A DNA stretch of 64,000 bases from a virus. Shown here piece by piece: positions 26,257-34,389 of this stretch. Made by a program: the position numbers and the translations under genes. Each line of letters begins with the position of its first letter. The stretch's first letter is position 1. A model generated the notes under the pieces. The model was not told the DNA's origin, made no database searches, and saw only the letters and a program-made list of their open reading frames with translations. The stretch is taken from positions 177,641-241,640 of IMG/VR virus record IMGVR_UViG_3300046542_000291; one strand, written 5' to 3'.

Positions 26257-26739
26257 TTACGGTGTAACGACACCAGCATCGAGATGCCAGCCATCACCAT
26301 CCTTGGTGAATCCGATATCGGTGAGCAGAGCCAGGAGGCCCAAACCGGTAGCGAATTTGTCATCGTCAGTACCAGCGATCAGTTCTGCACCAGTCGCTTT
26401 GACTGGAACAACAACTGGATCAGGCAGTTGAGCAGCGGGAACTTTACCAGCGACCAGGGTCGCAATGGAGTTACCCACTTCGGAATCATCAACCTTGCCA
26501 TCCAAAGCAGCTTGGAGACCGGTGACTTTGCTGATGGCCAGTTCGAGAGCAGCGGTACTTGCGTCGATCAACGCTTGTACTTCAGTCTCGTTCAGACCTG
26601 TGTCAAACAACTTACCGCCTGCTGTGACTCCATCCTGCAGGCGAATCTGTTTAGCCTCGGTATCGATGAAGATCGAACCTTCAGCACCTACGAAAGTAGT
26701 TGCAGCGGCCGTGTTACCACGTTTAAACAGAATGATCAT
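26257..26739 (-). CDS. Short tail-fibre-like protein with Mtd-type N-terminus
   Basis: 160 residues. The first 45 (LFKRGNTAAA then GSIFIDTEAKQIRLQDG) match the small N-terminal domain found on many phage fibre and tropism-determinant proteins, of the form RRGT...GE...DT...L..GDG. A helical, Ala-rich stalk (ALDGKVDDSEVGN) follows, then a short C-terminal end. It probably forms a small trimeric appendage or connects to the long fibre. AAAGGATAC precedes the ATG. Confidence in the role is moderate. Confidence 0.65.
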   Translation of the reverse strand: MIILFKRGNTAAATTFVGAEGSIFIDTEAKQIRLQDGVTAGGKLFDTGLNETEVQALIDASTAALELAISKVTGLQAALDGKVDDSEVGNSIATLVAGKVPAAQLPDPVVVPVKATGAELIAGTDDDKFATGLGLLALLTDIGFTKDGDGWHLDAGVVTP

Positions 26740-26792
26740 GCGTTGTATCCTTTCAGTGAATGTGCGTCTATGCGCTTTCTTTGTTTGGTGAC

Positions 26793-27398
26793 CTACGACG
26801 CTTCAACAACACCTTCATCAAAGATGATATCGGAGCGGTCGTCTGTCAACCGGACTCCTTCCAACGATAGGAGGACTGACATGACCTCAGTGGTCATCTG
26901 CGTCCGCAGCACACGCTTGTTCAATTCAACTTGCGTAGGCTGAGAGACCGGTTTTTCCAGGTCGGGGGTATTATCTACCTTGTCCAACCCAATCAGCGAA
27001 CGGTCGAAGACAACCCATTCTGCAACGCCTGCTTCATTGGCAACAAGAAACTTGTTGTGATCCAGTGGGTCATGGCTGTACAGAGGAGCGATGCCAGCTA
27101 CCCATTCTGCTTCTGTCCCAGTGAACACACCGTGACGAACCGCGATTTCATACGCTGAGTCGCCAATGAGTGTTACCAGAAACTCTGCTTCGGTACCGAC
27201 AAACCCGCCATCGACAGCTACGTCGTAAACAGATTTACCCGTACGGAGTTTGGACGCATTTACACGGAAGTTCTTAAAGCTCCCGTCTGGCATGCGTTTA
27301 ACGACTTCCACAAACTCGTCACCCGAGAGGGACAAGAGTGGTTCCATGCCGGAGAGCATGTTAATGTTGGATTCCCCGGCGGTAGTCCCGTTTGCCAT
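26793..27398 (-). CDS. Short fibre protein sharing the long fibre's N-terminus
   Basis: 201 residues. Residues 14-50 (SGMEPLLSLSGDEFVEV, then PDGSFKNFRVNASKLR) parallel the start of the 1,456-residue fibre, and two SAYE/SVYD GFVGT repeat units follow. The collagen-like region is missing and the last 90 residues are unrelated. It looks like a short version of the fibre that could occupy the same attachment point, or a truncated duplicate. AAAGGACC precedes the ATG. Confidence 0.7.
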   Translation of the reverse strand: MANGTTAGESNINMLSGMEPLLSLSGDEFVEVVKRMPDGSFKNFRVNASKLRTGKSVYDVAVDGGFVGTEAEFLVTLIGDSAYEIAVRHGVFTGTEAEWVAGIAPLYSHDPLDHNKFLVANEAGVAEWVVFDRSLIGLDKVDNTPDLEKPVSQPTQVELNKRVLRTQMTTEVMSVLLSLEGVRLTDDRSDIIFDEGVVEAS

Positions 27399-27441
27399 TG
27401 TGTGGTCCTTTCAGAAGATTTTCTACATAAGGTTAAGCAGA

Positions 27442-28233
27442 TCAAGCACGATGCTTGGCGACCTTACTTTCGAACGTGGCAATCACTTCACCGATAGTGC
27501 GTGGACGCCCTTTCACGTAGAAGATGCCTTCGTTTGCTTCAGCCTGTTTCGGGAACAGCGCTACAGCGTCACCACTCGTAGGAGCGGTCAAGAAGCGAGC
27601 CGCTGTACCGACACCAAAGAAGTGTGCAGCGTACAGGTCGACATCAGTTGGTTCACGACCAATCTTTGACTTCAAGATACGGGCGTTATCCAACAGCAGG
27701 TGTGCACCCATCAGGGCATTCATCCGAGGATCGAGTCGCAACTTACGGCCAGGATCGGAAGTGATCCCGTACTGTTTACCGAACAAACGAATGCAGTCAT
27801 CCCACGTAGCGTCCAGATGCTGAAACCAACCCACTGCCGACGACGTATCTGCTTTTACCAGGTAATCGAACGAGGACTCAATCGATGCGAAAGTGGCCAG
27901 CAGTTTTGCACTGGCTCCAGTAATCGTAGCGACAGCTTGCAGTGTGGGCATTGCGGCGGAACGCGATCGGTTCGCGGCAGGCATTGGGATCTGGTTCAGG
28001 ATTGACACAGAGGGGGCTGCGGCTGGAGCTTTTACCGATTGCAATGCTCCAAGGGTATCCTTACCAGCAACACCATCGGCGGCGAGGCCTACGCTCTTCT
28101 GGAAGGTCTTAACGGCAATGACCGTAGCCTCACCGAACTTCCCGTCCGCATCAACGTAGTAACCTTTTTGAGTCAGAGTCGTTTGCAACTCTTTGACTTC
28201 AGGACTTTGGTCCCCTTTCTTAAGCAGTGCCAT
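27442..28233 (-). CDS. Modular endolysin: peptidoglycan binding plus lytic transglycosylase
   Basis: 263 residues from the internal ATG at 28233, chosen because the peptidoglycan-binding domain begins there (MALLKKGDQSPEVKELQ) and GGAGAAC precedes it. Residues 1-66 form a PG_binding_1 domain (GKFGEATVIAVKTFQ, DGVAGKDTLGAL). Residues 95-263 are a transglycosylase domain with catalytic Glu likely at 119 (ASIESSFD) and GWFQHLDATWDD. Order and length match the phiKZ gp144 and EL gp188 endolysins, which cleave the glycan chain. No signal peptide is seen, so release depends on a holin, whose candidate lies two genes upstream. Confidence 0.92.
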   Translation of the reverse strand: MALLKKGDQSPEVKELQTTLTQKGYYVDADGKFGEATVIAVKTFQKSVGLAADGVAGKDTLGALQSVKAPAAAPSVSILNQIPMPAANRSRSAAMPTLQAVATITGASAKLLATFASIESSFDYLVKADTSSAVGWFQHLDATWDDCIRLFGKQYGITSDPGRKLRLDPRMNALMGAHLLLDNARILKSKIGREPTDVDLYAAHFFGVGTAARFLTAPTSGDAVALFPKQAEANEGIFYVKGRPRTIGEVIATFESKVAKHRA

Positions 28234-28243
28234 CGGTGTTCTC

Positions 28244-28780
28244 CTAGACGACATGTTCCATTTCACGGATGTCGCCAGTTTCCATCAGACGGGGGTCACC
28301 ATCTTCAAGGTAGCGGGCCCAACCGTTTACATCAAGTACTTCCACGGTAATTTCAACTTCACCGTAGTAAGCGTAACTACCCATGAGCGCCTTCAATGTG
28401 TATTTGAAGGATGTGTCACGGCTGTTGATCACAACGTTGGAAAATGACAGGTCATCTGGACCGAAGTGCATATTCCGAGAACGATTGATCTCTTTGGCAA
28501 TCGTAGCGGGGGTAGGCAAGCCTGTTACCCGGATAATTGCATCACGACCAATGGGTGTCAACTGGAGGTCCAGTCGCCGATAGACGTATGGGAATTTACG
28601 CCCTGTCTTTCGGTTGGTCATCTCAATGAAAGTACGCCCAGGAACAGCTGGCAGAGGAGCGAAGAACATATCGTCAAAATTGACGTAGTCTTCCTCAATA
28701 CCCTCCATCGGCATTTCTTCTTGAGCAAGTCGTACGAGTGCCGCGCGAGACGGCATGTCATACGGAAAGCGATCATTCAT
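28244..28780 (-). CDS. Unknown protein with EDG-type C-terminus
   Basis: 178 residues. The body is beta-rich and unassigned. The C-terminus (RYLEDGDPRLMETGDIREME) is a short E-D-G/E-T-G repeat often seen at the ends of phage proteins and resembling the open frame after the capsid gene. It sits between the endolysin and the holin candidate, ten bases from the endolysin. Position suggests lysis or tail, but the sequence does not decide. Confidence 0.55.
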   Translation of the reverse strand: MNDRFPYDMPSRAALVRLAQEEMPMEGIEEDYVNFDDMFFAPLPAVPGRTFIEMTNRKTGRKFPYVYRRLDLQLTPIGRDAIIRVTGLPTPATIAKEINRSRNMHFGPDDLSFSNVVINSRDTSFKYTLKALMGSYAYYGEVEITVEVLDVNGWARYLEDGDPRLMETGDIREMEHVV

Positions 28781-28837
28781 GCTAAACCTCGTTCCTGTGG
28801 CTTATAAAAATTTGGTTAACCCACATAGCATTATAAA

Positions 28838-28861
28838 GTCCTCCCCGTTTAAGGGGAGGAC
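28838..28861. terminator. Terminator hairpin between lysis genes
   Basis: Stem GTCCTCCCC-GTTTAA-GGGGAGGAC in AT-rich flanks (ATTATAAA left, AGTATATTTT right). It would terminate minus-strand transcription after the holin candidate; ATAATGC follows on that strand. Confidence 0.8.
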
Positions 28862-28873
28862 AGTATATTTTAC

Positions 28874-29275
28874 TCAGGAGGCGATCATCATTTTAGCAAC
28901 CTCAAAGAGGCCAGTGATGATCATTTTGAAGACGTCGGTCATTTCTGACGCGATCTCGCCTTCTGTCCGGACAACAGTGGATGCATATCCACACCCGACG
29001 ACCACGGCAAGTATAGCCATCGCCAGAACAGTGAATTTATAACTGTCCTTTTGACGAAGGCCTTTAAATTCCTTCTTTAATGCCAGATCCCGTTTACCTT
29101 CATCAGGACACTTGTAAACAGCTACAAGTGCTTGGTCCCCGCTGGTGGCTGTTGTCAGAGCGTCCTCACCACTGAGCAGCAAGGTCGCATTCAAGAATGC
29201 AACGATTTGCACAGCGCCGTTCCCCGAGGAGAGTGAATCCTCACCCAAGGCGCTAAGGAGTTCTTCGAGGGTCAT
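28874..29275 (-). CDS. Membrane protein, holin candidate
   Basis: 133 residues from the ATG at 29275, which overlaps the o-spanin stop by 23 bases. Residues 1-75 are soluble. A clear membrane segment lies at about 80-102 (FTVLAMAILAVVVGCGY). A second weakly hydrophobic helix (MIITGLFEVAKMMIA) ends the protein. Clustering with spanins and endolysin suggests the holin or pinholin function, but soluble N-terminal domains of this size are unusual in holins. Confidence 0.55.
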   Translation of the reverse strand: MTLEELLSALGEDSLSSGNGAVQIVAFLNATLLLSGEDALTTATSGDQALVAVYKCPDEGKRDLALKKEFKGLRQKDSYKFTVLAMAILAVVVGCGYASTVVRTEGEIASEMTDVFKMIITGLFEVAKMMIAS

Positions 29276-29603
29276 GGTTCTTCTCCAAATCACGTTGTTG
29301 TTGGCTCCATTCACGTGACTTGCGAACTTGGCGATTACATAAGCCAAGTGCATCGGTCTGCATCATGGCGTAGTCGGACATCAAAAGGAAGCGAGCTTCC
29401 CAATCCGTGATTCCCGGATACACCAGACTATAGCGAGCCTTTGCATTGATGAGCTCCTCCTCTGTTGGAGAAGGAACTACGTAGCACAGTGCCGTCAAGC
29501 TACTGGGGATTGCAACCACTACCGGTCTGGATGGTGGCTGCACAGTATTTGTCGTGCATCCTGTTAGCCAAGACAGAAAGACGATCATGATCACGACTAA
29601 CAT
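29253..29603 (-). CDS. Rz1: Rz1-type o-spanin lipoprotein
   Basis: 116 residues from the ATG at 29603, inside the Rz gene in another frame; the two overlap by 104 bases. A hydrophobic signal ends in the lipobox LTGC (Cys near residue 16), then a Pro-rich stretch (PPSRPVVV) and a helical tail. It would sit in the outer membrane and reach across the periplasm to the Rz protein. Embedded Rz1 reading frames are a known arrangement. In-frame sequence upstream of 29603 has no signal peptide, which decides the start. Confidence 0.8.
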   Translation of the reverse strand: MLVVIMIVFLSWLTGCTTNTVQPPSRPVVVAIPSSLTALCYVVPSPTEEELINAKARYSLVYPGITDWEARFLLMSDYAMMQTDALGLCNRQVRKSREWSQQQRDLEKNHDPRRTP

Positions 29604-30000
29604 CAGTCGAGGACCCGGTGGGCCGATCTTTAACTTCCCGCTTCCCTCCCGTAGTTTTGGGAGGAGGTGGAGGCGGCGCCTCCGGCTTTTGAACTCGTTC
29701 TGGCTCTCTGGCCAAGTTAAGGTACTCATCAATCGCTCCTGTACGCGACTTGTCCTGCTCTAACTTCTCATCTTGTTTATCCTGGATCAGTTCAGTCACG
29801 ACGTTATCGGTGATGGTTGCCGATTGGTCTCTTACGACTGCATCTTGAGCAAGCACAGTGATATCAGCTTTCTTTGCAGCGAGCTGGTCTCTGTTCTTGT
29901 CGTACTTAATCCAAATGCCGTAACTGGCAAGTGCTATGGTGATCATGACTCCGATAAGGAGCCACTCAAACCACTTGATGTTCTTTAACCAAAGAATCAT
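29500..30000 (-). CDS. Rz: Rz-type i-spanin
   Basis: 166 residues. The N-terminal membrane segment (about 12-30, WLLIGVMITIALASYGIWI) is preceded by Lys/Trp residues, the usual signal anchor. Residues 30-95 are a charged, Gln/Asp/Lys-rich coiled coil. A polyproline run (residues 107-114) and a basic linker follow, and the end has two Cys. It complexes with the Rz1 lipoprotein to fuse the membranes in the last step of lysis. The ATG overlaps the RuvC stop by ATGA. Confidence 0.8.
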   Translation of the reverse strand: MILWLKNIKWFEWLLIGVMITIALASYGIWIKYDKNRDQLAAKKADITVLAQDAVVRDQSATITDNVVTELIQDKQDEKLEQDKSRTGAIDEYLNLAREPERVQKPEAPPPPPPKTTGGKREVKDRPTGSSTDVSRDHDRLSVLANRMHDKYCAATIQTGSGCNPQ

Positions 30001-30578
30001 GGCTTACCTTTTCCTTGACAGATATTGGTTGCGCAGTACAATGCCACGGCGCAGGCGTCGATAGAGTGTTCGTCCAGTTCATCTGGGTCTACGAGCCACT
30101 CAATGTCATCCCGTGCCATCATTGCCACCTTCACGTCATTCTTGTCTGTCCCTTTGACTTTCTTCATCCCCGCGTTGATCTTCACCGTTGAAGGATCGAT
30201 CTGCCACAATGGAAGGAATGGGTCGTATTGAAATACAGCGGAGCGGATAACCACTACGCATTCCACCAGAGCGGCGAATGCAGCAGCAAACCGACCGAGG
30301 TAGTTGGACTCAACAATGATGGCGTGGGGCTTCACGCGCCGCAATACGTCAACAACTGCATCACTCATTTGCAGCAAGCGAACTTGCTTGTTGCCCTGTA
30401 ACTCAGCGAACGCACTGTAATGTGGATGGTTGTCCTTAAGGTGGACCGTATATGACTCACGGACCACCTTCTTGCTTCCGTCCAGTTTGTCTTCCATTAC
30501 AGAGACGCCGAGGTGGTATGACCCAGGGTCAAACGCCACGGTTACAAATGGATCATCTCGCTCTGGAAGTTTTAACAT
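29997..30578 (-). CDS. RuvC-like Holliday-junction resolvase
   Basis: 193 residues with the RuvC catalytic layout: D17 in VAFDPGSYHLG, E90 in IIVESNYLG, and D174 in EHSIDACAVAL with the nearby acidic E170. The fold is RNase H-like and the enzyme would cut four-way junctions made during recombination and packaging. Length is close to E. coli RuvC (173). It is oddly placed between lysis and structural genes and overlaps Rz by four bases. Phage resolvases of this class also occur in phiKZ relatives. Confidence 0.85.
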   Translation of the reverse strand: MLKLPERDDPFVTVAFDPGSYHLGVSVMEDKLDGSKKVVRESYTVHLKDNHPHYSAFAELQGNKQVRLLQMSDAVVDVLRRVKPHAIIVESNYLGRFAAAFAALVECVVVIRSAVFQYDPFLPLWQIDPSTVKINAGMKKVKGTDKNDVKVAMMARDDIEWLVDPDELDEHSIDACAVALYCATNICQGKGKP

Positions 30579-30587
30579 GGGGAAGCC

Positions 30588-31475
30588 TTATGCGAACGTC
30601 GCCACGTTAAGTGCTTGGTCGCCCAGCATTGGTTCAGCAGCACCGATGTCGTAGACCATGGTCAGGCCATTGCTGTTGAAAGCAATTGGGTGGTTGGTCG
30701 CAACGTGTACGTTCAACTGGCAACCCAGAACTTCCAGGTAGTTGAAGGTGGCACCGGAACCAGACTGACCTGGGACCATTTGGTCAACGCCGGAGCACAG
30801 ACCAATTTCAGAGATGACCGGGGAACGAGTCGAACCAGTGCGGATACGGTGAGCGTTGGTGATCTCAGCGATATCTTCTTTGGTCAACTTGACTTCCACA
30901 ATAGCGGAAGCCGAAATAGTTTTGTTCGAACCAACAACCACACCGTTGTTACTGATAACCGGTGGAACGGGGTTCAGGTCGTCCAAGGTAGGCACGTACG
31001 GTTTGGTGTGTGGAATGCCTTCAACGATCTCGATCTCGAGCAGTTGAGCAACCACAGCGGTGGTGTTGATACGACGACCGTAGTAAGCGAAGTACGGCTT
31101 ACCTTTGTAGGTCTCTGCTTTACGCAGGCAGTACTTGTCACGCTCCAACGCCGTCAGGTCGTCGGTAGCTTCGCGCAGCACAAACGGGATGTGGTTGTAC
31201 AGTGCGTTGTGATTCGTGCGGTGAGGAAGAACGTCGGTCTCATCGGAGCCGTCATCCGCTACCACGGTGTAGTGACCTTTGTTGCCGATCACCATGTACT
31301 TGAATACGGGCAGCGCTCCAGCTGGAGGCGCTACGTTGTTCTGAATGTTGAACTTCTGGTTCAACGTGGTGTTCGCGAGCATGTTGAACTTCAAACCCAT
31401 GAACTTGACGGTCTGCAGTAGAGAGCCGATCGCCGTTCGAGTGACGTTCACAACTTGTTGATCAAGTACAGACAT
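30588..31475 (-). CDS. Virion-type structural protein, unknown
   Basis: 295 residues from the ATG at 31475, where AAGGAAG gives a good ribosome-binding site; the in-frame extension upstream is atypical. The body is beta-rich with Asn/Val/Thr and no transmembrane segment. The C-terminal third has Gly/Ser loops and [12 protein letters not shown] recognise no family. The operon of resolvase, spanins and fibres suggests a tail component. Confidence 0.6.
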   Translation of the reverse strand: MSVLDQQVVNVTRTAIGSLLQTVKFMGLKFNMLANTTLNQKFNIQNNVAPPAGALPVFKYMVIGNKGHYTVVADDGSDETDVLPHRTNHNALYNHIPFVLREATDDLTALERDKYCLRKAETYKGKPYFAYYGRRINTTAVVAQLLEIEIVEGIPHTKPYVPTLDDLNPVPPVISNNGVVVGSNKTISASAIVEVKLTKEDIAEITNAHRIRTGSTRSPVISEIGLCSGVDQMVPGQSGSGATFNYLEVLGCQLNVHVATNHPIAFNSNGLTMVYDIGAAEPMLGDQALNVATFA

Positions 31476-31537
31476 CTGTGTCTTCCTTAAGCGTTGTGGG
31501 GTAAGTACTATTGTACTATTGAGTAGGGATGTTGAAC

Positions 31538-32026
31538 TTACAGCAATTGTTCGACCGGAGTACGAACCATCATGCAAGCCCAGAGTTGTCCGCTAGCGGA
31601 TGTTTTCAGCTCGTGCACTTCAGACAGGCAGAAGTGAATACCTTCACCCGGCTGCAGTGTAATCGGATGGCCGGCGATTTCGATGGTTTGTTCTTGCATC
31701 GCGTACGCCAAGACTTTACCACAATGGCCACCCTTACCAACCCAGTACGTCATGACGTCTAGGAAACCTGTCCTTGGAGGAATGTCCAAGAACCAGCATT
31801 GTTTGGCTTTCTTCGTTTGAAGAGCGGGGAACTGTGCTCGATAGGTTTCACGTTGAGCGTGAGTCCAGTTGAACCACTTCGAGTAGTTGTAGATGCTCAA
31901 ACCGGCGGGGCCATTGGCACCCTGTCTACGGCGAGCACCGTAAGCGTCCGAGAAGGTCAACTCGCCTTTAAGGGAGACGAGTTCACTGACTGCTTCTGGT
32001 GTGAGGCTGTGCAGACGTGTGTACAT
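31538..32026 (-). CDS. Unknown, possible cupin-type fold
   Basis: 162 residues. The second half has strands ending [19 protein letters not shown], like the last strands of a double-stranded beta-helix, and parallels GKGICFPRKSDPHEV in the next gene. It lacks the HxD pair, so an active oxygenase is not supported. It may be a degenerate relative or a sugar-binding cupin. The neighbour lies ten bases upstream in the same operon. Confidence 0.5.
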   Translation of the reverse strand: MYTRLHSLTPEAVSELVSLKGELTFSDAYGARRRQGANGPAGLSIYNYSKWFNWTHAQRETYRAQFPALQTKKAKQCWFLDIPPRTGFLDVMTYWVGKGGHCGKVLAYAMQEQTIEIAGHPITLQPGEGIHFCLSEVHELKTSASGQLWACMMVRTPVEQLL

Positions 32027-32036
32027 GTCTACTCCT

Positions 32037-32597
32037 TTAAGCGTACAGGAAAATGATTACATAACGTTTATGCTTAACAGGCGGTACTTCATGCGGATCA
32101 GACTTCCGAGGGAAGCAAATACCTTTACCAGGTTGATCGACATGGAACTCACCCATGATGTTCACGCCATCCCCATTGTCACTCAGGGCAACAACCATGT
32201 TGTACTGATACACTGCCAGGTCAATATGCTCGGGCATACCGAATCCAACTTCGTATCGGTTGATGCAGACTTCTTCGAGGATAGACTTTGGAATGGACGG
32301 AGCCAAGTCCCAAAGTGCTTCACGGAGTTCACCAGGCATCTGGTTGTGTCCCATGAACCAGTAGTCGCTCTCTGAGGTGCCGTTGGTGGGGATAGAGTTA
32401 ATCTTTAAGCGATGGTACCAGTAAGCGTCTGGAAGTGTCTCCAGCACGCTCACAATGGCTTCAGCGGTCTCTTTAGAAAACGCTACCACCGGTGATCTGA
32501 CGGGGCCCAAGGGCTTCGTGTAGACCGCCTTCGTATCGAGCGTTTTCTTCAGCTGCAAGTTGTTCATTGCTGATGTAAACGTAGTCGGGAGACTCAC
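32037..32597 (-). CDS. 2OG-Fe(II) oxygenase-like protein
   Basis: 186 residues. The second half fits the prolyl-hydroxylase-type signature: H124-x-D126 (PEHIDLAVYQYN), a Gly/Asp-rich turn, distal H169 (KSDPHEV) and R178, spaced as in the iron and 2-oxoglutarate binding sites. It starts with GTG at 32597, supported by AAGGAATT eight bases upstream. The first 125 bases overlap the next upstream gene in another frame. The substrate is unknown; candidates are a virion protein or a nucleotide. Confidence 0.65.
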   Translation of the reverse strand: MSLPTTFTSAMNNLQLKKTLDTKAVYTKPLGPVRSPVVAFSKETAEAIVSVLETLPDAYWYHRLKINSIPTNGTSESDYWFMGHNQMPGELREALWDLAPSIPKSILEEVCINRYEVGFGMPEHIDLAVYQYNMVVALSDNGDGVNIMGEFHVDQPGKGICFPRKSDPHEVPPVKHKRYVIIFLYA

Positions 32598-33030
32598 GAT
32601 AGAATTCCTTACTGTTAGCGTTGACGTCTTTGCAGAGATCGATGTACGATAGCATCTCAGCGAGTTCCGGCAATTCTACGCCGGTTTTCTCAGCGATGAG
32701 TTGCAGAGCACGCCCGAGGATGTTGACTTGCTGGACCACCGGATACAGTTTGGTGATCTTCTGGGACATGGCTGCATCGAGTTGGGCTTCGTAGAACGGC
32801 TGAGGACCTTCGTTACGATCGACGATGGTGTAATGTGGATATTCGCCCATCACCCGATCGTTTACCATGTCGAATTCGTCCTCGACGAAAACCATGTACT
32901 CTTTACCGCTCAGTGTTTCTGGATCAACCCAACCGATAGTGTTGATCCATTTGCCGTTTGCTTTGTTGAAGCAGAGGATCGCTTTAACGCGACCCTCCGT
33001 TGCAAGTGCAGATGTGTCGATGTTTTGCAT
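32473..33030 (-). CDS. Unknown, possible fibre-associated protein
   Basis: 185 residues. Mixed N-terminal strands include FNKANGKWINTIGWVD, followed by a helical middle and an acidic end. It lies directly downstream of the fibre paralogues in transcription order, 16 bases after their last stop, which would suit a chaperone or baseplate component. No motif is decisive. Its last 125 bases overlap the oxygenase-like gene, an overlap unusually long for this genome. Confidence 0.5.
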   Translation of the reverse strand: MQNIDTSALATEGRVKAILCFNKANGKWINTIGWVDPETLSGKEYMVFVEDEFDMVNDRVMGEYPHYTIVDRNEGPQPFYEAQLDAAMSQKITKLYPVVQQVNILGRALQLIAEKTGVELPELAEMLSYIDLCKDVNANSKEFYRESPDYVYISNEQLAAEENARYEGGLHEALGPRQITGGSVF

Positions 33031-33045
33031 GGGGTTACCTCAAGG

Positions 33046-34389
33046 TTACCAGATTTGAACCCACGAAGCCTGGCCTACCTTCTCGTAAATAACGAAGTAG
33101 TCATACCAAACATCCGGGGTTGGGTTTTGATAGATGGTGGCCATGGCCTGCGTTCCGATTGGGAAAGAAGACATGTCCTGGAAGATTGCGTTACACCAGT
33201 TGATCCCAGCTTGCGCTGAACCTTGACGACCAGCCGATACGTACTTCTTCCTTCCGGAGTTGTACGTTGCCAACAGGTCAGACCAACGGCGCCACACACC
33301 ATCCCCACACAGTGCCCAGTTCCAAGTGTCGAAACCGATACCCTGGCCATTAAGCCCCAGTTGTGTATGGGGGAAACCACCGAAAGCAGTGTTGATATCT
33401 GATGGGTTAAGATTGGTGGTGATGGCTTGTCGAGCCTGAGCTTGGTTGCGGCCATTCCACAGGGTAGAGTTGGCTGCTGTGTCAGTCCACAGATACTTCG
33501 CCGTGAAGGCTTGATCAATCTCAGCAATCGTCCAGCAGTTAGCATCGACAGCCTTCGTGCCGTGTGGGTTGTTGAAGTTCGACACGTGTGCCGCGAGATC
33601 TGGCAACGGGCCTTCGTTCAGGATGCGGTACATCCCACCGATTGGCATGTAGTGCGTGGAGTCTGTACGCGACAAGACTTGTGCACCAGTAGCCATGGCC
33701 CAGTTGTTGATGTAGTCCAGGTGAACTTTGAACTTGTCGGTGGCATGAGGGTTCTCCTGGTCCACCAAGTGCGCATTCACCTTGATCGCGTATGCATCAA
33801 TTGCATCACGACCTTTCTGCACGTAATCGTTCGCGTACTCCGTGTTCGCTGCAACGATTGCTTTGGTACCCGCAGCCCAAGCTTTACCGATCCGGTCAAT
33901 CTCGGTGACTGTGGTTTCCATACCCCAGAGTTGCCACCATTCGTGACCGTGGTCTTTGGGAACGTACGCTGTTGGTTTGCCAATGATGTCTTCCCACTTA
34001 AGGCTGAAGTTTTCCTCAGCCAGGGAAGCGAGCAGTGCCTTCAATTCCTTTACGGAGATACTGAAGTGTCCACCGACAGCTTGGTACTCAACCGTGATCG
34101 GTCCTTGAACGGTTGGATTCTTGACAACCACCAAACCCATCACTTCTTTCGCCGTCAAGTCAGACAAGCCAGCGTAGTGATAAACCGTAGTGTAGTCTGT
34201 ACCTGGGACCAAAGAACGAGTAGTGGAATCACGGACAACCATTGACGCAGAGTAGAACGCCCCATGATCCGTCACAAAGATCCGATCGGCTTTACCGGGG
34301 ACCTTGATGAGGGGATGGGTTTCATTCTCCCTGAGGTTCGATCGAGCCTTGCCCGATAGATCAAGAGGGAGGAAGGTAAGAACGGCCAT
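33046..34389 (-). CDS. Baseplate/tail-fibre protein, paralogue A
   Basis: 447 residues. It begins with the 130-residue domain shared with paralogues B, C and D (FLPLDLSGKARSNLRENE, AVGGHFSIS). A helical stalk with two HxxN-NPH-type motifs (HLVDQENPHATD, HVSNFNNPHGTK) follows, then a C-terminal domain (FIPI-type, ending QASWVQIW). NPH motifs punctuate trimeric phage stalks. I liken the set to phiKZ gp131-135, which build baseplate fibres, from memory and without alignment. The start overlaps B's stop by one base (TAATG). Confidence 0.75.
   Translation of the reverse strand: MAVLTFLPLDLSGKARSNLRENETHPLIKVPGKADRIFVTDHGAFYSASMVVRDSTTRSLVPGTDYTTVYHYAGLSDLTAKEVMGLVVVKNPTVQGPITVEYQAVGGHFSISVKELKALLASLAEENFSLKWEDIIGKPTAYVPKDHGHEWWQLWGMETTVTEIDRIGKAWAAGTKAIVAANTEYANDYVQKGRDAIDAYAIKVNAHLVDQENPHATDKFKVHLDYINNWAMATGAQVLSRTDSTHYMPIGGMYRILNEGPLPDLAAHVSNFNNPHGTKAVDANCWTIAEIDQAFTAKYLWTDTAANSTLWNGRNQAQARQAITTNLNPSDINTAFGGFPHTQLGLNGQGIGFDTWNWALCGDGVWRRWSDLLATYNSGRKKYVSAGRQGSAQAGINWCNAIFQDMSSFPIGTQAMATIYQNPTPDVWYDYFVIYEKVGQASWVQIW

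Noticed and set aside
26257-27398. Possible diversity-generating retroelement because of the Mtd-type N-terminus
   Set aside because: No reverse transcriptase gene and no template/variable repeat pair were found in the window; the N-terminal domain is common on ordinary fibres.
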